64,000 nucleotides of DNA. Source: Paenibacillus donghaensis. GTDB taxonomy: Bacteria; Bacillota; Bacilli; Paenibacillales; Paenibacillaceae. Shown here one piece after another: positions 39,018 through 48,112 of this stretch; the stretch's first letter is position 1; the number at the start of each line of letters is the position of its first letter. The notes under the pieces were generated by a model, which was given only the letters and a program-made list of their open reading frames with translations, did not search any database and was not told where the DNA came from. Both the position numbers and the translations under genes were made by a program. The DNA lies in the NCBI RefSeq assembly GCF_002192415.1, contig NZ_CP021780.1, positions 5,394,001 to 5,458,000 of the forward strand. The letters run 5' to 3'.

Positions 39018-39377
39018 TCACTCCAGCTCATTGACCCGTCGCTTTAACCGTTCAATTTCCTCCTGCGACAGGTTCTTCCTGCTCAGAAGGGAAGCAAACA
39101 GCAAATCTGCCGAGCCATCAAAAATTTTGTTGATCAATTCCTTGGTCTCCTGTGCCTGCACTTGCTCTTTGGGGAGAATAGCACGACAGATGAAATTAGG
39201 CTCCAGCCGTTCAATTGCATCCTTTTCAATACATTTCTTTATAACTGTATAGGTTGTATTTTTGTTCCATCCGACTTGTTTCTTTAGAATGGCCGCAAGC
39301 TGTTTTGCGGTTACATCCCCCTCTTTCCACAAGACATCCATGACTTTGAGCTCTGAATCAAACAGTTTGATTTCCAT
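39018..39377 (-). CDS. BlaI/MecI/CopY-family repressor
   Basis: 119 residues: winged helix (MEIKLFDSELKVMDVLWKEG, WNKNTTYTVIKKCIEKDAIE) and a dimerisation tail. Start ATG 39377 with GGAGGGGG. Two dyads of the family operator type lie directly upstream. Pairs with the M56 protease as a repressor-protease switch. Confidence 0.92.
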   Translation of the reverse strand: MEIKLFDSELKVMDVLWKEGDVTAKQLAAILKKQVGWNKNTTYTVIKKCIEKDAIERLEPNFICRAILPKEQVQAQETKELINKIFDGSADLLFASLLSRKNLSQEEIERLKRRVNELE

Positions 39378-39393
39378 AAAAAACCCCCTCCAC

Positions 39394-39438
39394 AGACTAT
39401 TCAAGTAGTCTAATACAACCACATACTATCACGGTAGT
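39394..39438. promoter_or_regulatory. Two BlaI-type operator dyads
   Basis: AGACTA-TTCAAG-TAGTCT (39394-39411) and ACTA-TCACGG-TAGT (39425-39438), 31 bases apart centre to centre. BlaI/MecI operators carry TAC(A/T)-rich half sites with this layout; autoregulation of the pair is inferred. Confidence 0.65.
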
Positions 39439-39511
39439 CTAACAATGTCAATATTACCCATCCGATGGATTGCCCCATTTCCTCAATTGCATATCCACAC
39501 TAACTTATATA

Positions 39512-40678
39512 TCAGCTAATGCCCGAAATAACAAAGCGTGTACCTGCATTCACCGTACTTTCCACTTCTATCTCCCATCCGTGCTTCTCAATAATCGCTT
39601 TCACTATGGACAGTCCTAAGCCTGCTCCAGCAATCTTGCGTGATCTCGACGAATCCACTCTATAAAAAGGCTCGAATATTTCATCAATTTCCTCTGATGG
39701 AATCCCTAGCCCAGAATCAGAAATACTCATTTTGCCCATATGATCTGCTGTCCATGTCTTGATTACAATGGTTCCATTAATGACATTGTATTTCATAGCA
39801 TTCTCAAGCAAATTAAAAAATGCTCTATATACGATCGTGGTATTTCCTTTCATCGTATCCCATTCAAACTCATACGTAACATGAATATTTTTGTCCTTGT
39901 AGGATGGCTGCAACTCAGCTTCTATCTGTATAAATAATTTCTTTAGCTCTATCTCATCCACATCATCCATATTGCTTTCATGGGTCAGAACAAATAAATC
40001 ATCTACAATATTCATCAGACGCTTTATATTACGTTCTGCCATTTCTATAGTATCTTTATAGTCTTCAACTGCAGGCTCATCATCCAATTGCAGAACCTGT
40101 ATACCTGCGTTCAAGATCGAAAGAGGAGTCTTCAGTTCGTGTGATACATTTGCAGAAAAACGCTTCTGCCGAAGAAACGATTCATTCAGTCTTTCTAACA
40201 TCGCATTAAAAGAGTTGGCCAAGCTTCCAATTTCATCATTTGCAACAGAAACAGGTATTCTTTCTTCAAGATTATGCTCTGTAATATTGATGATGGAATG
40301 ATTTAGGTCCTGTAAAGGTTTCAATGCCTTGCCTGCAACGATATAAGTAACGATCATTCCTATACCAGAAACAATCATTAAATAGATATAACTCCAACTA
40401 TCAAACTGCTTTTGGGCTTGGACTGCTGCAACGGCTGGAACGGAGATAAGTCCTTCCGGTGGGAATTCATAGTCATTGGATTCTGCTTGTACCGAGTCGC
40501 TGTCCTCCGTTCGTACAAGCGGTCCTTCAATCGCTTTATACGCGGCATTTAGATGCGTAAATTTATCCTGTGCATTATAAATGCTCGACAAGGTTAACAA
40601 CATGGATGTTGCCAATACGATCCCCCCTGCCAATAGGGTAACTCTCATTCTAATTGAAACCTTATTCAGCAGCCCCAT
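39512..40678 (-). CDS. Sensor histidine kinase
   Basis: 388 residues: two membrane segments (about 10-28 and 97-118) with a short outer loop of about 65 residues, a HAMP linker (GKALKPLQDLNHSI), HisKA with FSANVSHELKTPLS, then HATPase_c with NLLENAMKYN and DSGLGIP. A short sensing loop fits envelope- or membrane-detecting kinases. Overlaps the response regulator by 17 bases. GGAGG precedes ATG. Confidence 0.92.
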   Translation of the reverse strand: MGLLNKVSIRMRVTLLAGGIVLATSMLLTLSSIYNAQDKFTHLNAAYKAIEGPLVRTEDSDSVQAESNDYEFPPEGLISVPAVAAVQAQKQFDSWSYIYLMIVSGIGMIVTYIVAGKALKPLQDLNHSIINITEHNLEERIPVSVANDEIGSLANSFNAMLERLNESFLRQKRFSANVSHELKTPLSILNAGIQVLQLDDEPAVEDYKDTIEMAERNIKRLMNIVDDLFVLTHESNMDDVDEIELKKLFIQIEAELQPSYKDKNIHVTYEFEWDTMKGNTTIVYRAFFNLLENAMKYNVINGTIVIKTWTADHMGKMSISDSGLGIPSEEIDEIFEPFYRVDSSRSRKIAGAGLGLSIVKAIIEKHGWEIEVESTVNAGTRFVISGIS

Positions 40679-41354
40679 GGTTATCCTCCGTTAAAATATA
40701 TCCCTGGCCTCTAATGTTTTTAATGTACTCCACCTGACATCCTGATTCATTTATTTTCTTTTTTAAAGAATGAATATGGTATTTCAAAGCGTTGGAGAAC
40801 AAATCTGCTTCACTGTCCCAGACATGCTCTATAAGTTGCTCTGAGCTTATCACAGTATCTTGATGAAGGAAAAGATACTCCAGTATAGCAAATTCCTTCT
40901 TAGTTAATGAAAGTAATGATTTTTGGTAAGATGCTGTTTTGGAGACCGTATCTAGTTTAAGCTCTCCACATGCAAGCACGGTTGATTTCTGTGTGAAGGA
41001 CATTCTTAACAGCATCCGTATCCGAGCTTCTAGTTCTTTATAATCAAAAGGTTTAATTAAATAATCATTCGCTCCTAAATCTAAACCTGTCACCCTGTCT
41101 TCCACATCACTACGAGCAGATAAAATAAGTACTTTGACGAAGTTGTCCTTGCTACGTATGGTGTTCAAGACCTCTAATCCATCCAACTTCGGTAGGTTTA
41201 GATCCAGAATAATCAAATCATATTCATTAACTGTATAAAGATATAGAGCTTCTTCCCCATCATAGGCATGATCTATTGCATATCCACTTTTCCTCAAACC
41301 TTTTGATATAATGGCGGATAACTCTTCTTCATCCTCAACTAAAAGTAATTTCAT
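40662..41354 (-). CDS. OmpR-family response regulator
   Basis: 230 residues: receiver domain with ILDLNLPKLDGLEVL (phospho-Asp) and LIKPFDYKELEARI, then an OmpR winged helix ending RGQGYILTE. Partner of the overlapping kinase. Target genes are unknown; the ABC operon at 42-46 kb and the secreted protein next door are candidates. Confidence 0.93.
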   Translation of the reverse strand: MKLLLVEDEEELSAIISKGLRKSGYAIDHAYDGEEALYLYTVNEYDLIILDLNLPKLDGLEVLNTIRSKDNFVKVLILSARSDVEDRVTGLDLGANDYLIKPFDYKELEARIRMLLRMSFTQKSTVLACGELKLDTVSKTASYQKSLLSLTKKEFAILEYLFLHQDTVISSEQLIEHVWDSEADLFSNALKYHIHSLKKKINESGCQVEYIKNIRGQGYILTEDNHGAAE

Positions 41355-41383
41355 TTAGCAAAACACTCCTTTACCTACTATAA

Positions 41384-41417
41384 GAAAAAGTGCAGCGACC
41401 ATAAATTGGCCGCTGCA
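41384..41417 (-). terminator. Terminator after the small secreted protein gene
   Basis: TGCAGCGGCC and GGTCGCTGCA (one mismatch) followed by CTTTTT on the minus strand. It separates the small gene from the two-component pair. Confidence 0.75.
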
Positions 41418-41423
41418 TTATCC

Positions 41424-41672
41424 CTATTTCGCTTTTACTGCCGGTACTGCTTCAACACTTTCTCCGAAGTCTTCAATCGTATCCGGGTTGACATACTCAT
41501 TCTTCTCTATGTCATAGACTTGGATCGCATCTCCCGGTGCTCCGATCGCTGGGTGCTTTTCAATCTCGTTCTTGTCATTACTTGCCGCAAAGGCTGCCGT
41601 AGACATTGACGCAACCACCATCAAGGCCATTGCTGAAACACCGATAGTTTTAACCCTTTTTGTTATAATCAT
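41424..41672 (-). CDS. Small secreted protein of unknown function
   Basis: 82 residues. A basic start, hydrophobic core and AFA-AS cleavage site give a clear signal peptide; the mature part of about 50 residues is charged, lacks Cys and is not recognised. GGAGG stands before ATG at 41672. Next to the two-component system, so it may be a target or a signal; expression level and function are unknown. Not lantibiotic-like (no Cys, Ser/Thr-poor). Confidence 0.7.
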   Translation of the reverse strand: MIITKRVKTIGVSAMALMVVASMSTAAFAASNDKNEIEKHPAIGAPGDAIQVYDIEKNEYVNPDTIEDFGESVEAVPAVKAK

Positions 41673-42050
41673 TGTAATATCCTCCTGTTATTTGTTTTAT
41701 TTTCTATAGGGTTGCAACCTCTATGTCCCTACTATAACAAAACAAAAGTTAGGAATCGGTTAGTTTATGGATGTGAATATTAACTGAGATCATATTGAGC
41801 AAGACCACTGAGAAGGATTACTGGCTAGGTAGGGTCCATAAACAAAGGCTCCATGGTCTACATGACAGCGAATAAAAACCACCTTCCTGCGCTTTCAGCA
41901 CGTAGGTCCTAAACCGTTTTTGCTAATACCATCTTTTTCTGATCCAGCTTCGCATAAAATAAAAAATGAATACATCCACTACCTTCTTTCTGAACTTCAC
42001 TTCATTTTTTTATCCTTGATGTGTTTTTAACTTTATGCATCATGCTCAAT
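41673..42050. other. Non-coding interval between the secreted protein and ABC operon
   Basis: No supported gene. It should contain the promoter of the leftward small gene, and the 3' end of the ABC operon; no clear hairpin terminator is visible. Confidence 0.4.
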
Positions 42051-43196
42051 TTAAGAAGTAAACCTCATTTTATTAATCCATCTTGGCAAAAATAGTAGGA
42101 GCATAAATAAAACTGCAACAGTAATGGAAGGAACGGCAATGATTGTAGAAATACCTCCATAGGGTTCAAAACTTGTGTAATAGCTGTTGAACTTGGCTAT
42201 CTGCATGGGCAGAAAATTGCCCACGTAATGTTTCAGAAAGAAAACCTCGCTCATCTGAATAGCGTAAGATATGGCTATGGTGAATAATAACAGGGCGTAG
42301 CCAGTATAAACCTGTGTAACTAATACGCTGATCAATAAGGTAATCCCTGTCATCAGGGAGATTGCCACATATCCAATGACCAGGTTGATCAACAACTGCT
42401 CGAAATAATTCACCTCAACCATTGATAAAAAAAATTGGGGACTACTTTGTATAGACAAATCCGCTCCTTGTAAACCGTACATAAAGAATATAGGCGTAAT
42501 GTAAATCGCCACCGCCGCCAGATACAGCAATAAAGAGAGTTGGAAGGCGTTGATAATCCGTATCCTACTCAGCTTACGTTTCCCAAACCTCGTGGATTTC
42601 ACCAGTCCGTCCACGCCCAAGGTCTCGTCTTCATTAAAAATTGGAACCAGTATAATGGAAAGGAGAACCAGGACAATAAAAACACACTGGCTCATCCCTG
42701 AGTTAACGTTCTTCCAGCCCTCGGCATAACCCATCCGGATAGGTTCGGAGAGAGAAGCTGCTGCAAAAGTCCCGTTGCTATTTCCTTCCCTAGAACTCCC
42801 CGCATCCTCCTGTGCACTTCTGATGATGTCTGCCCTGTCCTGATAGAATTGTTCTGCTGAGACATCCCGTATTCCAGTCCAGTCCCAGCCATACACCTGG
42901 ATAATCATATCCAAGGCTGGCAAATCTGCAACATCTGCTGTATTCCTGTCTTCTGGTAGGCTAAGTTCTCTGTATTTTTCCAAAATTTTATTAATCTCAA
43001 CTTCATCCAATACCAACGGTTGATAGATATTCCGGTATTCCGTCCCATCAGTTACCTCATATCTGGCCTGATTTAAATAACCTGTTTTGATGGTGTCTAA
43101 GTTGTAAAAGGTAAGTATCAGAAACAATGCCAACAAAAAACCGAATACGTTTATGTTTAGGATTTTACTTCTGTTTAATTTTGATAAATAGCTCAT
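42051..43196 (-). CDS. ABC transporter permease, second
   Basis: 381 residues, about six hydrophobic segments, one after the N-terminus and the rest after residue 165, with a hydrophilic outer loop of about 130 residues between (NATG-rich, Glu/Asp rich). ABC-2-like arrangement with a large extracellular loop. No exact family recognised. GGTAGG before ATG. Last gene of the operon. Confidence 0.75.
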   Translation of the reverse strand: MSYLSKLNRSKILNINVFGFLLALFLILTFYNLDTIKTGYLNQARYEVTDGTEYRNIYQPLVLDEVEINKILEKYRELSLPEDRNTADVADLPALDMIIQVYGWDWTGIRDVSAEQFYQDRADIIRSAQEDAGSSREGNSNGTFAAASLSEPIRMGYAEGWKNVNSGMSQCVFIVLVLLSIILVPIFNEDETLGVDGLVKSTRFGKRKLSRIRIINAFQLSLLLYLAAVAIYITPIFFMYGLQGADLSIQSSPQFFLSMVEVNYFEQLLINLVIGYVAISLMTGITLLISVLVTQVYTGYALLLFTIAISYAIQMSEVFFLKHYVGNFLPMQIAKFNSYYTSFEPYGGISTIIAVPSITVAVLFMLLLFLPRWINKMRFTS

Positions 43197-43214
43197 TATT
43201 TCACCTACCTTCCT

Positions 43215-44423
43215 CTACTGTAAATAATATCTTCTCATCCATATAGAGATAGCGATTCGAGATAAGAGAATGTACACAGTACCCAGAAACAGGGCGACAA
43301 AAACATAAGGAAACACGGTATTACCCACAAAATATAATTTCTCTATGCCTATAAGATTATTGATAAAGTTCTGGGGCATGAAGACCATCACTTGTTCAAT
43401 CAGCGCCACACTCCCCATCTGATAAGTATTGACGAGATAAAAATAAATCAGTGAAAGTGCTAATACCAGTCTCCCTCTTTTAAAAACTAAGGACAAAAAC
43501 AGGATAAGATGCGTCACGACAAGAGTGGAAAAGTATCCCATGAAAATATAGAGTAACCCCTCTTGAAGCTGATTCATGGAATAAAATGTAATCGTCCCAA
43601 TTTGAACCGAAGAGTCCCAGCCGTGCAGCGTATACACTGCAGTAATAAACAGCAGTACGATCGCAATATACACAAAATAGGCTATCGTAGAAAACACACA
43701 GGCGGCACCAAGCTTATAGCTGATCAGCTTCCTCCGGCTCTCCCTGGTGGATAAGGTCACCTTGTCAATTCCTTTGCTGCTGTTTTTGGAGAATCCCTCG
43801 CATAGGATAAAGGCCAAGAACATAAAGAAAAGGTAAATCGTATTTAATAAACCTATTTTCAGGTATTCCCAGCCACTATCGTATTTGAATAAAAAGGGGG
43901 TGGATACTTTTTGCATTTTCTGGGATATGATTTCGATTTGTTTCTCTGTATACGGAAATAGATTTTGTTCATTGGATAAATATTCGGTAAAACTGCCCTT
44001 CCAATCCATATAAAAATTAGCGAGCTGCTCATCCGTTAAATTTAAGCTGTTATCGAGCACACGGTACTTTTCATATGGAAAGTTCAGTTCCCAGTGCAGC
44101 GCATCGTGAGGAAAAGTCAATCTTTTTCCCAGCTTGCGGTCTGTATCCACTTCGCCCTCAATATAAGGTTTGTCCACGCTGTTTTCGTAGTTTTGTTTCA
44201 TTTGTAACAAATAATCCGTCGTCATCGTGCCCTCAACCGTGCGTTCCCTTAAAATTTCCCAGCCCCCAAGACCGCTATGTATGGTTCCCTCATCATCCAA
44301 GACATCGATGCTCTTGGCGCTTTGAAACAAAGGGATCAGAATAATTGCGAGAAAAAGTAGGCTGATAATCACTGTATTTTTATTCAATATTTTTTTCAGT
44401 TCTAATGGAATGAAATTACGCAT
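43215..44423 (-). CDS. ABC transporter permease, first
   Basis: 402 residues with the same layout: one N-terminal segment, an outer loop of about 160 residues, then about five segments. Probably forms a heterodimer with the next permease. Start ATG 44423, GGGAG 8 bases upstream, overlapping the ATPase stop by 8 bases. Such paired large-loop permeases with a single ATPase occur in peptide-antibiotic resistance and bacteriocin immunity exporters; function here is inferred only. Confidence 0.75.
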   Translation of the reverse strand: MRNFIPLELKKILNKNTVIISLLFLAIILIPLFQSAKSIDVLDDEGTIHSGLGGWEILRERTVEGTMTTDYLLQMKQNYENSVDKPYIEGEVDTDRKLGKRLTFPHDALHWELNFPYEKYRVLDNSLNLTDEQLANFYMDWKGSFTEYLSNEQNLFPYTEKQIEIISQKMQKVSTPFLFKYDSGWEYLKIGLLNTIYLFFMFLAFILCEGFSKNSSKGIDKVTLSTRESRRKLISYKLGAACVFSTIAYFVYIAIVLLFITAVYTLHGWDSSVQIGTITFYSMNQLQEGLLYIFMGYFSTLVVTHLILFLSLVFKRGRLVLALSLIYFYLVNTYQMGSVALIEQVMVFMPQNFINNLIGIEKLYFVGNTVFPYVFVALFLGTVYILLSRIAISIWMRRYYLQ

Positions 44424-45279
44424 GGCTCCCACTCCCTAAGTAGATGTAGTAATCTTCCAGCGTGGGCTCGCATACGATTGCGCCTGATTCCTTTTCTCCC
44501 AAGTAACGTACATTAACAACGTTTTCTTCCTGCCGGATCCGTACGATTAGGTGCTCCTTTTTAAAGGAGGCCAGTCGCTCTCTGTCCATCTCCTCCGTGA
44601 ACACTTTTCCTTTAATCTCGGATAACATCTTTTGCACATTACCTTGCTCTTTAATTTTGCCCTGATTTAGGATGATCACATTGGTGGTGATTGCTTCGAT
44701 ATCCGAAATAATGTGGGTAGAAAACAAGATGATCTTATCCTGTCCCATTTCGCTTATGATGTTTGAAAAACGGATTCGCTCATGGGGGTCAAGCCCAGCG
44801 GTGGGCTCGTCAAAAATTAATATCTTCGGGTCGTTAATAATGGCTTGGGCAATGCCCACCCGCCTTTTCATCCCTCCGGAAAAGGTTTTGACCTTTTTAT
44901 TAGCAACTTTCTCCAGGTTGACAAACTGTAATACCTCTGGAACTTTGTGCTTCAGTTCTTTTTTTGACAAACCCTTCAGTGCTCCCATATATTCCAGATA
45001 TTCCGTTGCCGTAAACGCGGAATACACCTCGAAATCCTGGGGAATATATCCCACTAGATTCCGGTAGTCATCGTTCATATGGAAGATATCCTTGCCGTTA
45101 AAGGTAACCTTACCACTAGTTTGATGGTCGATTGCCACAAGAATTCTCATCAAGGTGCTTTTCCCTGCCCCATTATCTCCCAAAAGCCCGTACACGCCTT
45201 CAGGCAAAGTAAAATTTAGTTCATCGATTGCCCGTTTCATTCCAAATGTTCTTGTTACATTCTCCGCTTTAATTTCCAT
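44416..45279 (-). CDS. ABC transporter ATPase
   Basis: 287 residues: Walker A GDNGAGKST, Q-loop GYIPQDF, signature FSGGMKRRVGIAQA, Walker B ILIFDEPTAGLD and the H-loop STHIISD. The C-terminal 80 residues are the DrrA-like extension. Energises the two permeases that follow. Overlaps its upstream neighbour by 11 bases. Confidence 0.95.
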   Translation of the reverse strand: MEIKAENVTRTFGMKRAIDELNFTLPEGVYGLLGDNGAGKSTLMRILVAIDHQTSGKVTFNGKDIFHMNDDYRNLVGYIPQDFEVYSAFTATEYLEYMGALKGLSKKELKHKVPEVLQFVNLEKVANKKVKTFSGGMKRRVGIAQAIINDPKILIFDEPTAGLDPHERIRFSNIISEMGQDKIILFSTHIISDIEAITTNVIILNQGKIKEQGNVQKMLSEIKGKVFTEEMDRERLASFKKEHLIVRIRQEENVVNVRYLGEKESGAIVCEPTLEDYYIYLGSGSHA

Positions 45280-45937
45280 CGCTAATTTCCTCTCTCAATT
45301 GATATACGTCTCCTTCCGAGAGAACTTGCCATTCCTCTCCCGCAGACTTTCTCCCTAACAGGAGGTTGGTATATTCTCCGTCCAGCTTTTTCACTTCCCA
45401 TGCCACCAGATTTTCATTTTCGAATCCTGCTATGATACCTGATTTTTCTCCTGCATATAGGATATGTTGGATTCTCGGATCATCAGTGTTTCCCCTGGTG
45501 CCATCGTCCGCTGGTTCGGGAAACCGATCTGGATTTTCTCTCATGTATGCTTCAACAGTTTTGTAGATGCCTATTATATCTTCGATAGAATGAGACGGAA
45601 CTTCTATTGTTGGCCTAATTGATGACCCTTTGATTCTTTTCTCCCGATAAGATTTTTCATTTTTTTTCCTCTCTTCATCAAGACGTTTGTCCAAGGCAAT
45701 ATCCTCAAAAGTCCTTTTATCATCTATCGTTGCATCCTCTGGGGGCTCCTCATTGCCCGGATTCTCATTCTCTGTTTTTACATCCTTCGGACTATTATCT
45801 ACAGTAGCTAATTCCTCTGAGATGGTTTTATCATTCTGCATGCTTACATATTCTGAGTAGCTACTTTGATTTTGGAAGTAGAGGCTTCCTCCAATCAAAA
45901 TGGTTATAGTTAATACAATCATTAAGATTTTTTTCAC
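45269..45937 (-). CDS. Membrane-anchored hypothetical protein of the ABC operon
   Basis: 222 residues: N-terminal membrane anchor (3-22), a charged region with Glu/Lys-rich helix (75-100), and a C-terminal globular part (HSIEDIIGIYKTVEAYMRE, RIQHILYAGEKSGIIAGFENENLVAWEVKKL). No family recognised. GTG at 45937 with GGAGG. As first gene of the operon, with short overlaps behind it, it is probably an outer-surface accessory of the transporter. Confidence 0.75.
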   Translation of the reverse strand: MKKILMIVLTITILIGGSLYFQNQSSYSEYVSMQNDKTISEELATVDNSPKDVKTENENPGNEEPPEDATIDDKRTFEDIALDKRLDEERKKNEKSYREKRIKGSSIRPTIEVPSHSIEDIIGIYKTVEAYMRENPDRFPEPADDGTRGNTDDPRIQHILYAGEKSGIIAGFENENLVAWEVKKLDGEYTNLLLGRKSAGEEWQVLSEGDVYQLREEISDGN

Positions 45938-46168
45938 TAAGACACCTCCGTTTTTAATATGTAATCCTACATTTTAGCCCTCCGAGAAGAACAATTGCGA
46001 ATACTGATATTCTTACTAATTTGGATTTCCTGTTCTTTAGCTTGCCACGTTCCTTCTTCTTCACTTCCATGTTCTTCCTATTCTTCTTGGTACAAAGTAT
46101 AGACTGAACAACTTAAAAATCTAGGTGTGTAGATCTTAAATTTTTCTTAAATAAATGGTTTGTGCTTA

Positions 46169-46270
46169 GCTATTCTTCTCTACTTTATTAGTGTCCTGCG
46201 GTAAACGAACCTCAAATGTGGTCTGTATGATATTATTTTGCGCCTTAATCGATCCTTGATTGTTTTTTGG
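46169..46270 (-). pseudogene. Histidine kinase C-terminal remnant
   Basis: The last 32 codons of a HATPase domain, NNQGSIKAQNNIIQTTFEVRLP followed by a short tail and TAA, read on the minus strand. Upstream bases do not continue the domain. The rest of the 45938-46424 interval contains no gene I can support. Confidence 0.6.
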
Positions 46271-46424
46271 CCATCCAAGAAATATCATGCATATCCCTTA
46301 AATGATCCAACAACAAAACAGTAAATTTTAAGAATAAAAAAATATGATGTCACTATTTTTAGATTGATATATTGTAATTTGGCAATTATAATAAACACAA
46401 CCAACTATATGAAAGGTGAATGAA

Positions 46425-46673
46425 ATGAAAAAACTGCCTAGAATCACTCAAAAAGAACAAGATGTGTTGTTGGTTTTTTGGCGAGATGGCGGAAATTTAA
46501 CCGCATCAGCCATCGCAGATAAAGGGGACGGATTGGGTATTAATACCGTTCAAGCAGCAGTTCGGAGTTTGTTGAAAAAAGAATATATTGAAATTGCTGA
46601 TATTGTATATAGCGGCACCGTACTAACAAGAAGCTATAAGCCTCTTCAAAGAATTGATGTAGTGATTTATTGA
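46425..46673 (+). CDS. Short BlaI/MecI-family winged-helix protein
   Basis: 82 residues: ITQKEQDVLLVFWRDGGNLTASAIAD and GLGINTVQAAVRSLLKKEYIEIADI give the winged helix; the usual dimerisation tail of about 40 residues is missing. Either a truncated gene or a compact regulator. AAAGG lies before ATG 46425. Isolated on the plus strand among fragments. Confidence 0.6.
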   Translation: MKKLPRITQKEQDVLLVFWRDGGNLTASAIADKGDGLGINTVQAAVRSLLKKEYIEIADIVYSGTVLTRSYKPLQRIDVVIY

Positions 46674-46696
46674 TATACTGCATAAGCATCTATTTA

Positions 46697-47160
46697 TTAT
46701 TTCAACAACTCACCTGCAATAGCAGACTCTCTAATGAATCCTTTATAGTTGTCTGCTTGAATGTCATACAGCTCCGCATATATTTTATTATTGCTCATCA
46801 GAAAATCATGATCACCCACAGCGTCTACTTTGCCTTCGTGTATAACAACTATTTGATCAATATTTTTTATATTAGTGAATCTATGAGTAATAATTATATT
46901 AATCCTATCTGTTTTTTTGTTTACCATATTTTTAAAGACTTCACTTTCTGTCTTAGCATCTAACGCTGCTGTTGGTTCATCAAATACCATAACGTCTGCT
47001 TCCCGGACGAAACTTCTTGAGATAGCAAGTCTTTGCCATTGCCCTGTCGAAATATCCTCGCTATTTTCCCATTAAATTTGTATCAAATCTCCTATTCAAT
47101 TCGTTAATAAAATCATGTGCTGGATGCCTAATCGCTTCCGTATCTTTACTGCCCCGAAGC
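46697..47160 (-). pseudogene. ABC exporter ATPase remnant, 3' part
   Basis: Reads AHDFINELNRRFDTNL, then after a frameshift near 47070 EDISTGQWQRLAISRSF (signature), VMVFDEPTAALDAKTESE (Walker B) and ITHRFTNIKN (H-loop) to a stop. Membrane domain and Walker A are missing. A peptide- or lipid-exporter (ABC-B) type is likely from the spacing. Confidence 0.75.
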
Positions 47161-47204
47161 CCGGTATTAAACCATCTGTTTGATGTCACCCAAACAACAG
47201 GCAA

Positions 47205-47531
47205 ACCGACTCCTGCGGTATGGAATTTGGAGCAGCTTGACCCTGCCGAACTGGCCGGAAGGCTGACCTCCTACGATACGATGAACTGTCTGCCGCCATC
47301 GCCCAGCTAGCCCATACCGCTGTTTCCACCTCCTGGGAGGAATGGCTACAAGAAGTGGAGCATGACATTGCCGAGCATTTTTTGCAGACGATGCCCTGGC
47401 ATGGCCTGAAGCAGCATATGGGCGACCTGATTGGAGACAGTGTTCGGGTACTCGTCCACCGCCGCTGCAAGCTGCCGGAGCCGGACGATGTGGACTTCTC
47501 CACCATCCCCCATTTGGACACCCTGCTCTGA
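47205..47531 (+). pseudogene. Unrecognised gene remnant
   Basis: Two plus-strand frames join near 47280: VWNLEQLDPAELAGRLTSYD, then ELSAAIAQLAHTAVS, EEWLQEVEHDIAEHFL and a run to TGA at 47529. The acidic helical C-terminus looks like real protein, but I do not recognise it. No start site; its base composition is more GC-rich than neighbouring fragments, suggesting another origin. Confidence 0.4.
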
Positions 47532-47534
47532 ACC

Positions 47535-48053
47535 TTAAAAGTAGCGTTTTACTCTATTCATGTAACTTACATATTCGCTCCCGAATTTTTTGATACACCA
47601 TCTTTCTTCCGAAAGAATAATCCAGTGTGCTGATATTTGAAAAATAAGTAGAGTAATAAATAGCAGCATTGAATGTATTAAGACTGCACAGCCTAAAAAA
47701 TACATGAAATACCCTATATACATTGGGTTACGAGAAACCTTATATATGCCGTTTGCATTTAACCCGCTTCGGTTAGGTTTTGCAAATGCAATAGTAGAAA
47801 TTATAAGAACAACAATGCCTAAGATGTAGATGAACAAGCCAATAAAAAACTTTGGCGGCTTTGTTTGTATCTTCAAAAAAAGCGGATACAAGAAAATAAA
47901 AAAATTCGATACCTGGTAAAAAAAGTAGGCAACTCTTTCTCCTCCTTCTAATGGAGCAAAGAAAGCGGCACGACTTAAAGCTGATTTGTTTATCATTCCT
48001 AATAGACCAAACCTTATAAAAAAGAGCGGTATCACTAATATAAACGCATTCAC
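47535..48053 (-). CDS. Isoprenylcysteine carboxyl methyltransferase-type membrane protein
   Basis: 172 residues with four to five hydrophobic segments. The ICMT/PEMT family tail is present: GIYKVSRNPMYIGYFMY (with the SAM-contacting RNPMY) and SEERWCIKKFGSEYVSYMNRV. Methylates a lipid-embedded substrate in relatives; here unknown. GTG at 48053 with GGGAGG. It is intact although neighbours are broken. Confidence 0.8.
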   Translation of the reverse strand: MNAFILVIPLFFIRFGLLGMINKSALSRAAFFAPLEGGERVAYFFYQVSNFFIFLYPLFLKIQTKPPKFFIGLFIYILGIVVLIISTIAFAKPNRSGLNANGIYKVSRNPMYIGYFMYFLGCAVLIHSMLLFITLLIFQISAHWIILSEERWCIKKFGSEYVSYMNRVKRYF

Positions 48054-48112
48054 TATGCCGCCTCCCTTCCTTCGCCTTTGACTTTCGGCATATGCCGAAA
48101 GTCTTTTTCTTT

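Noticed and set aside
39512..41354. VanR/VanS-type glycopeptide resistance
   Set aside because: Kinase and regulator are generic and no van ligase or dipeptidase genes are adjacent.
41424..41672. Lantibiotic or bacteriocin precursor
   Set aside because: No Cys and no leader motif; a Sec signal peptide is present instead.
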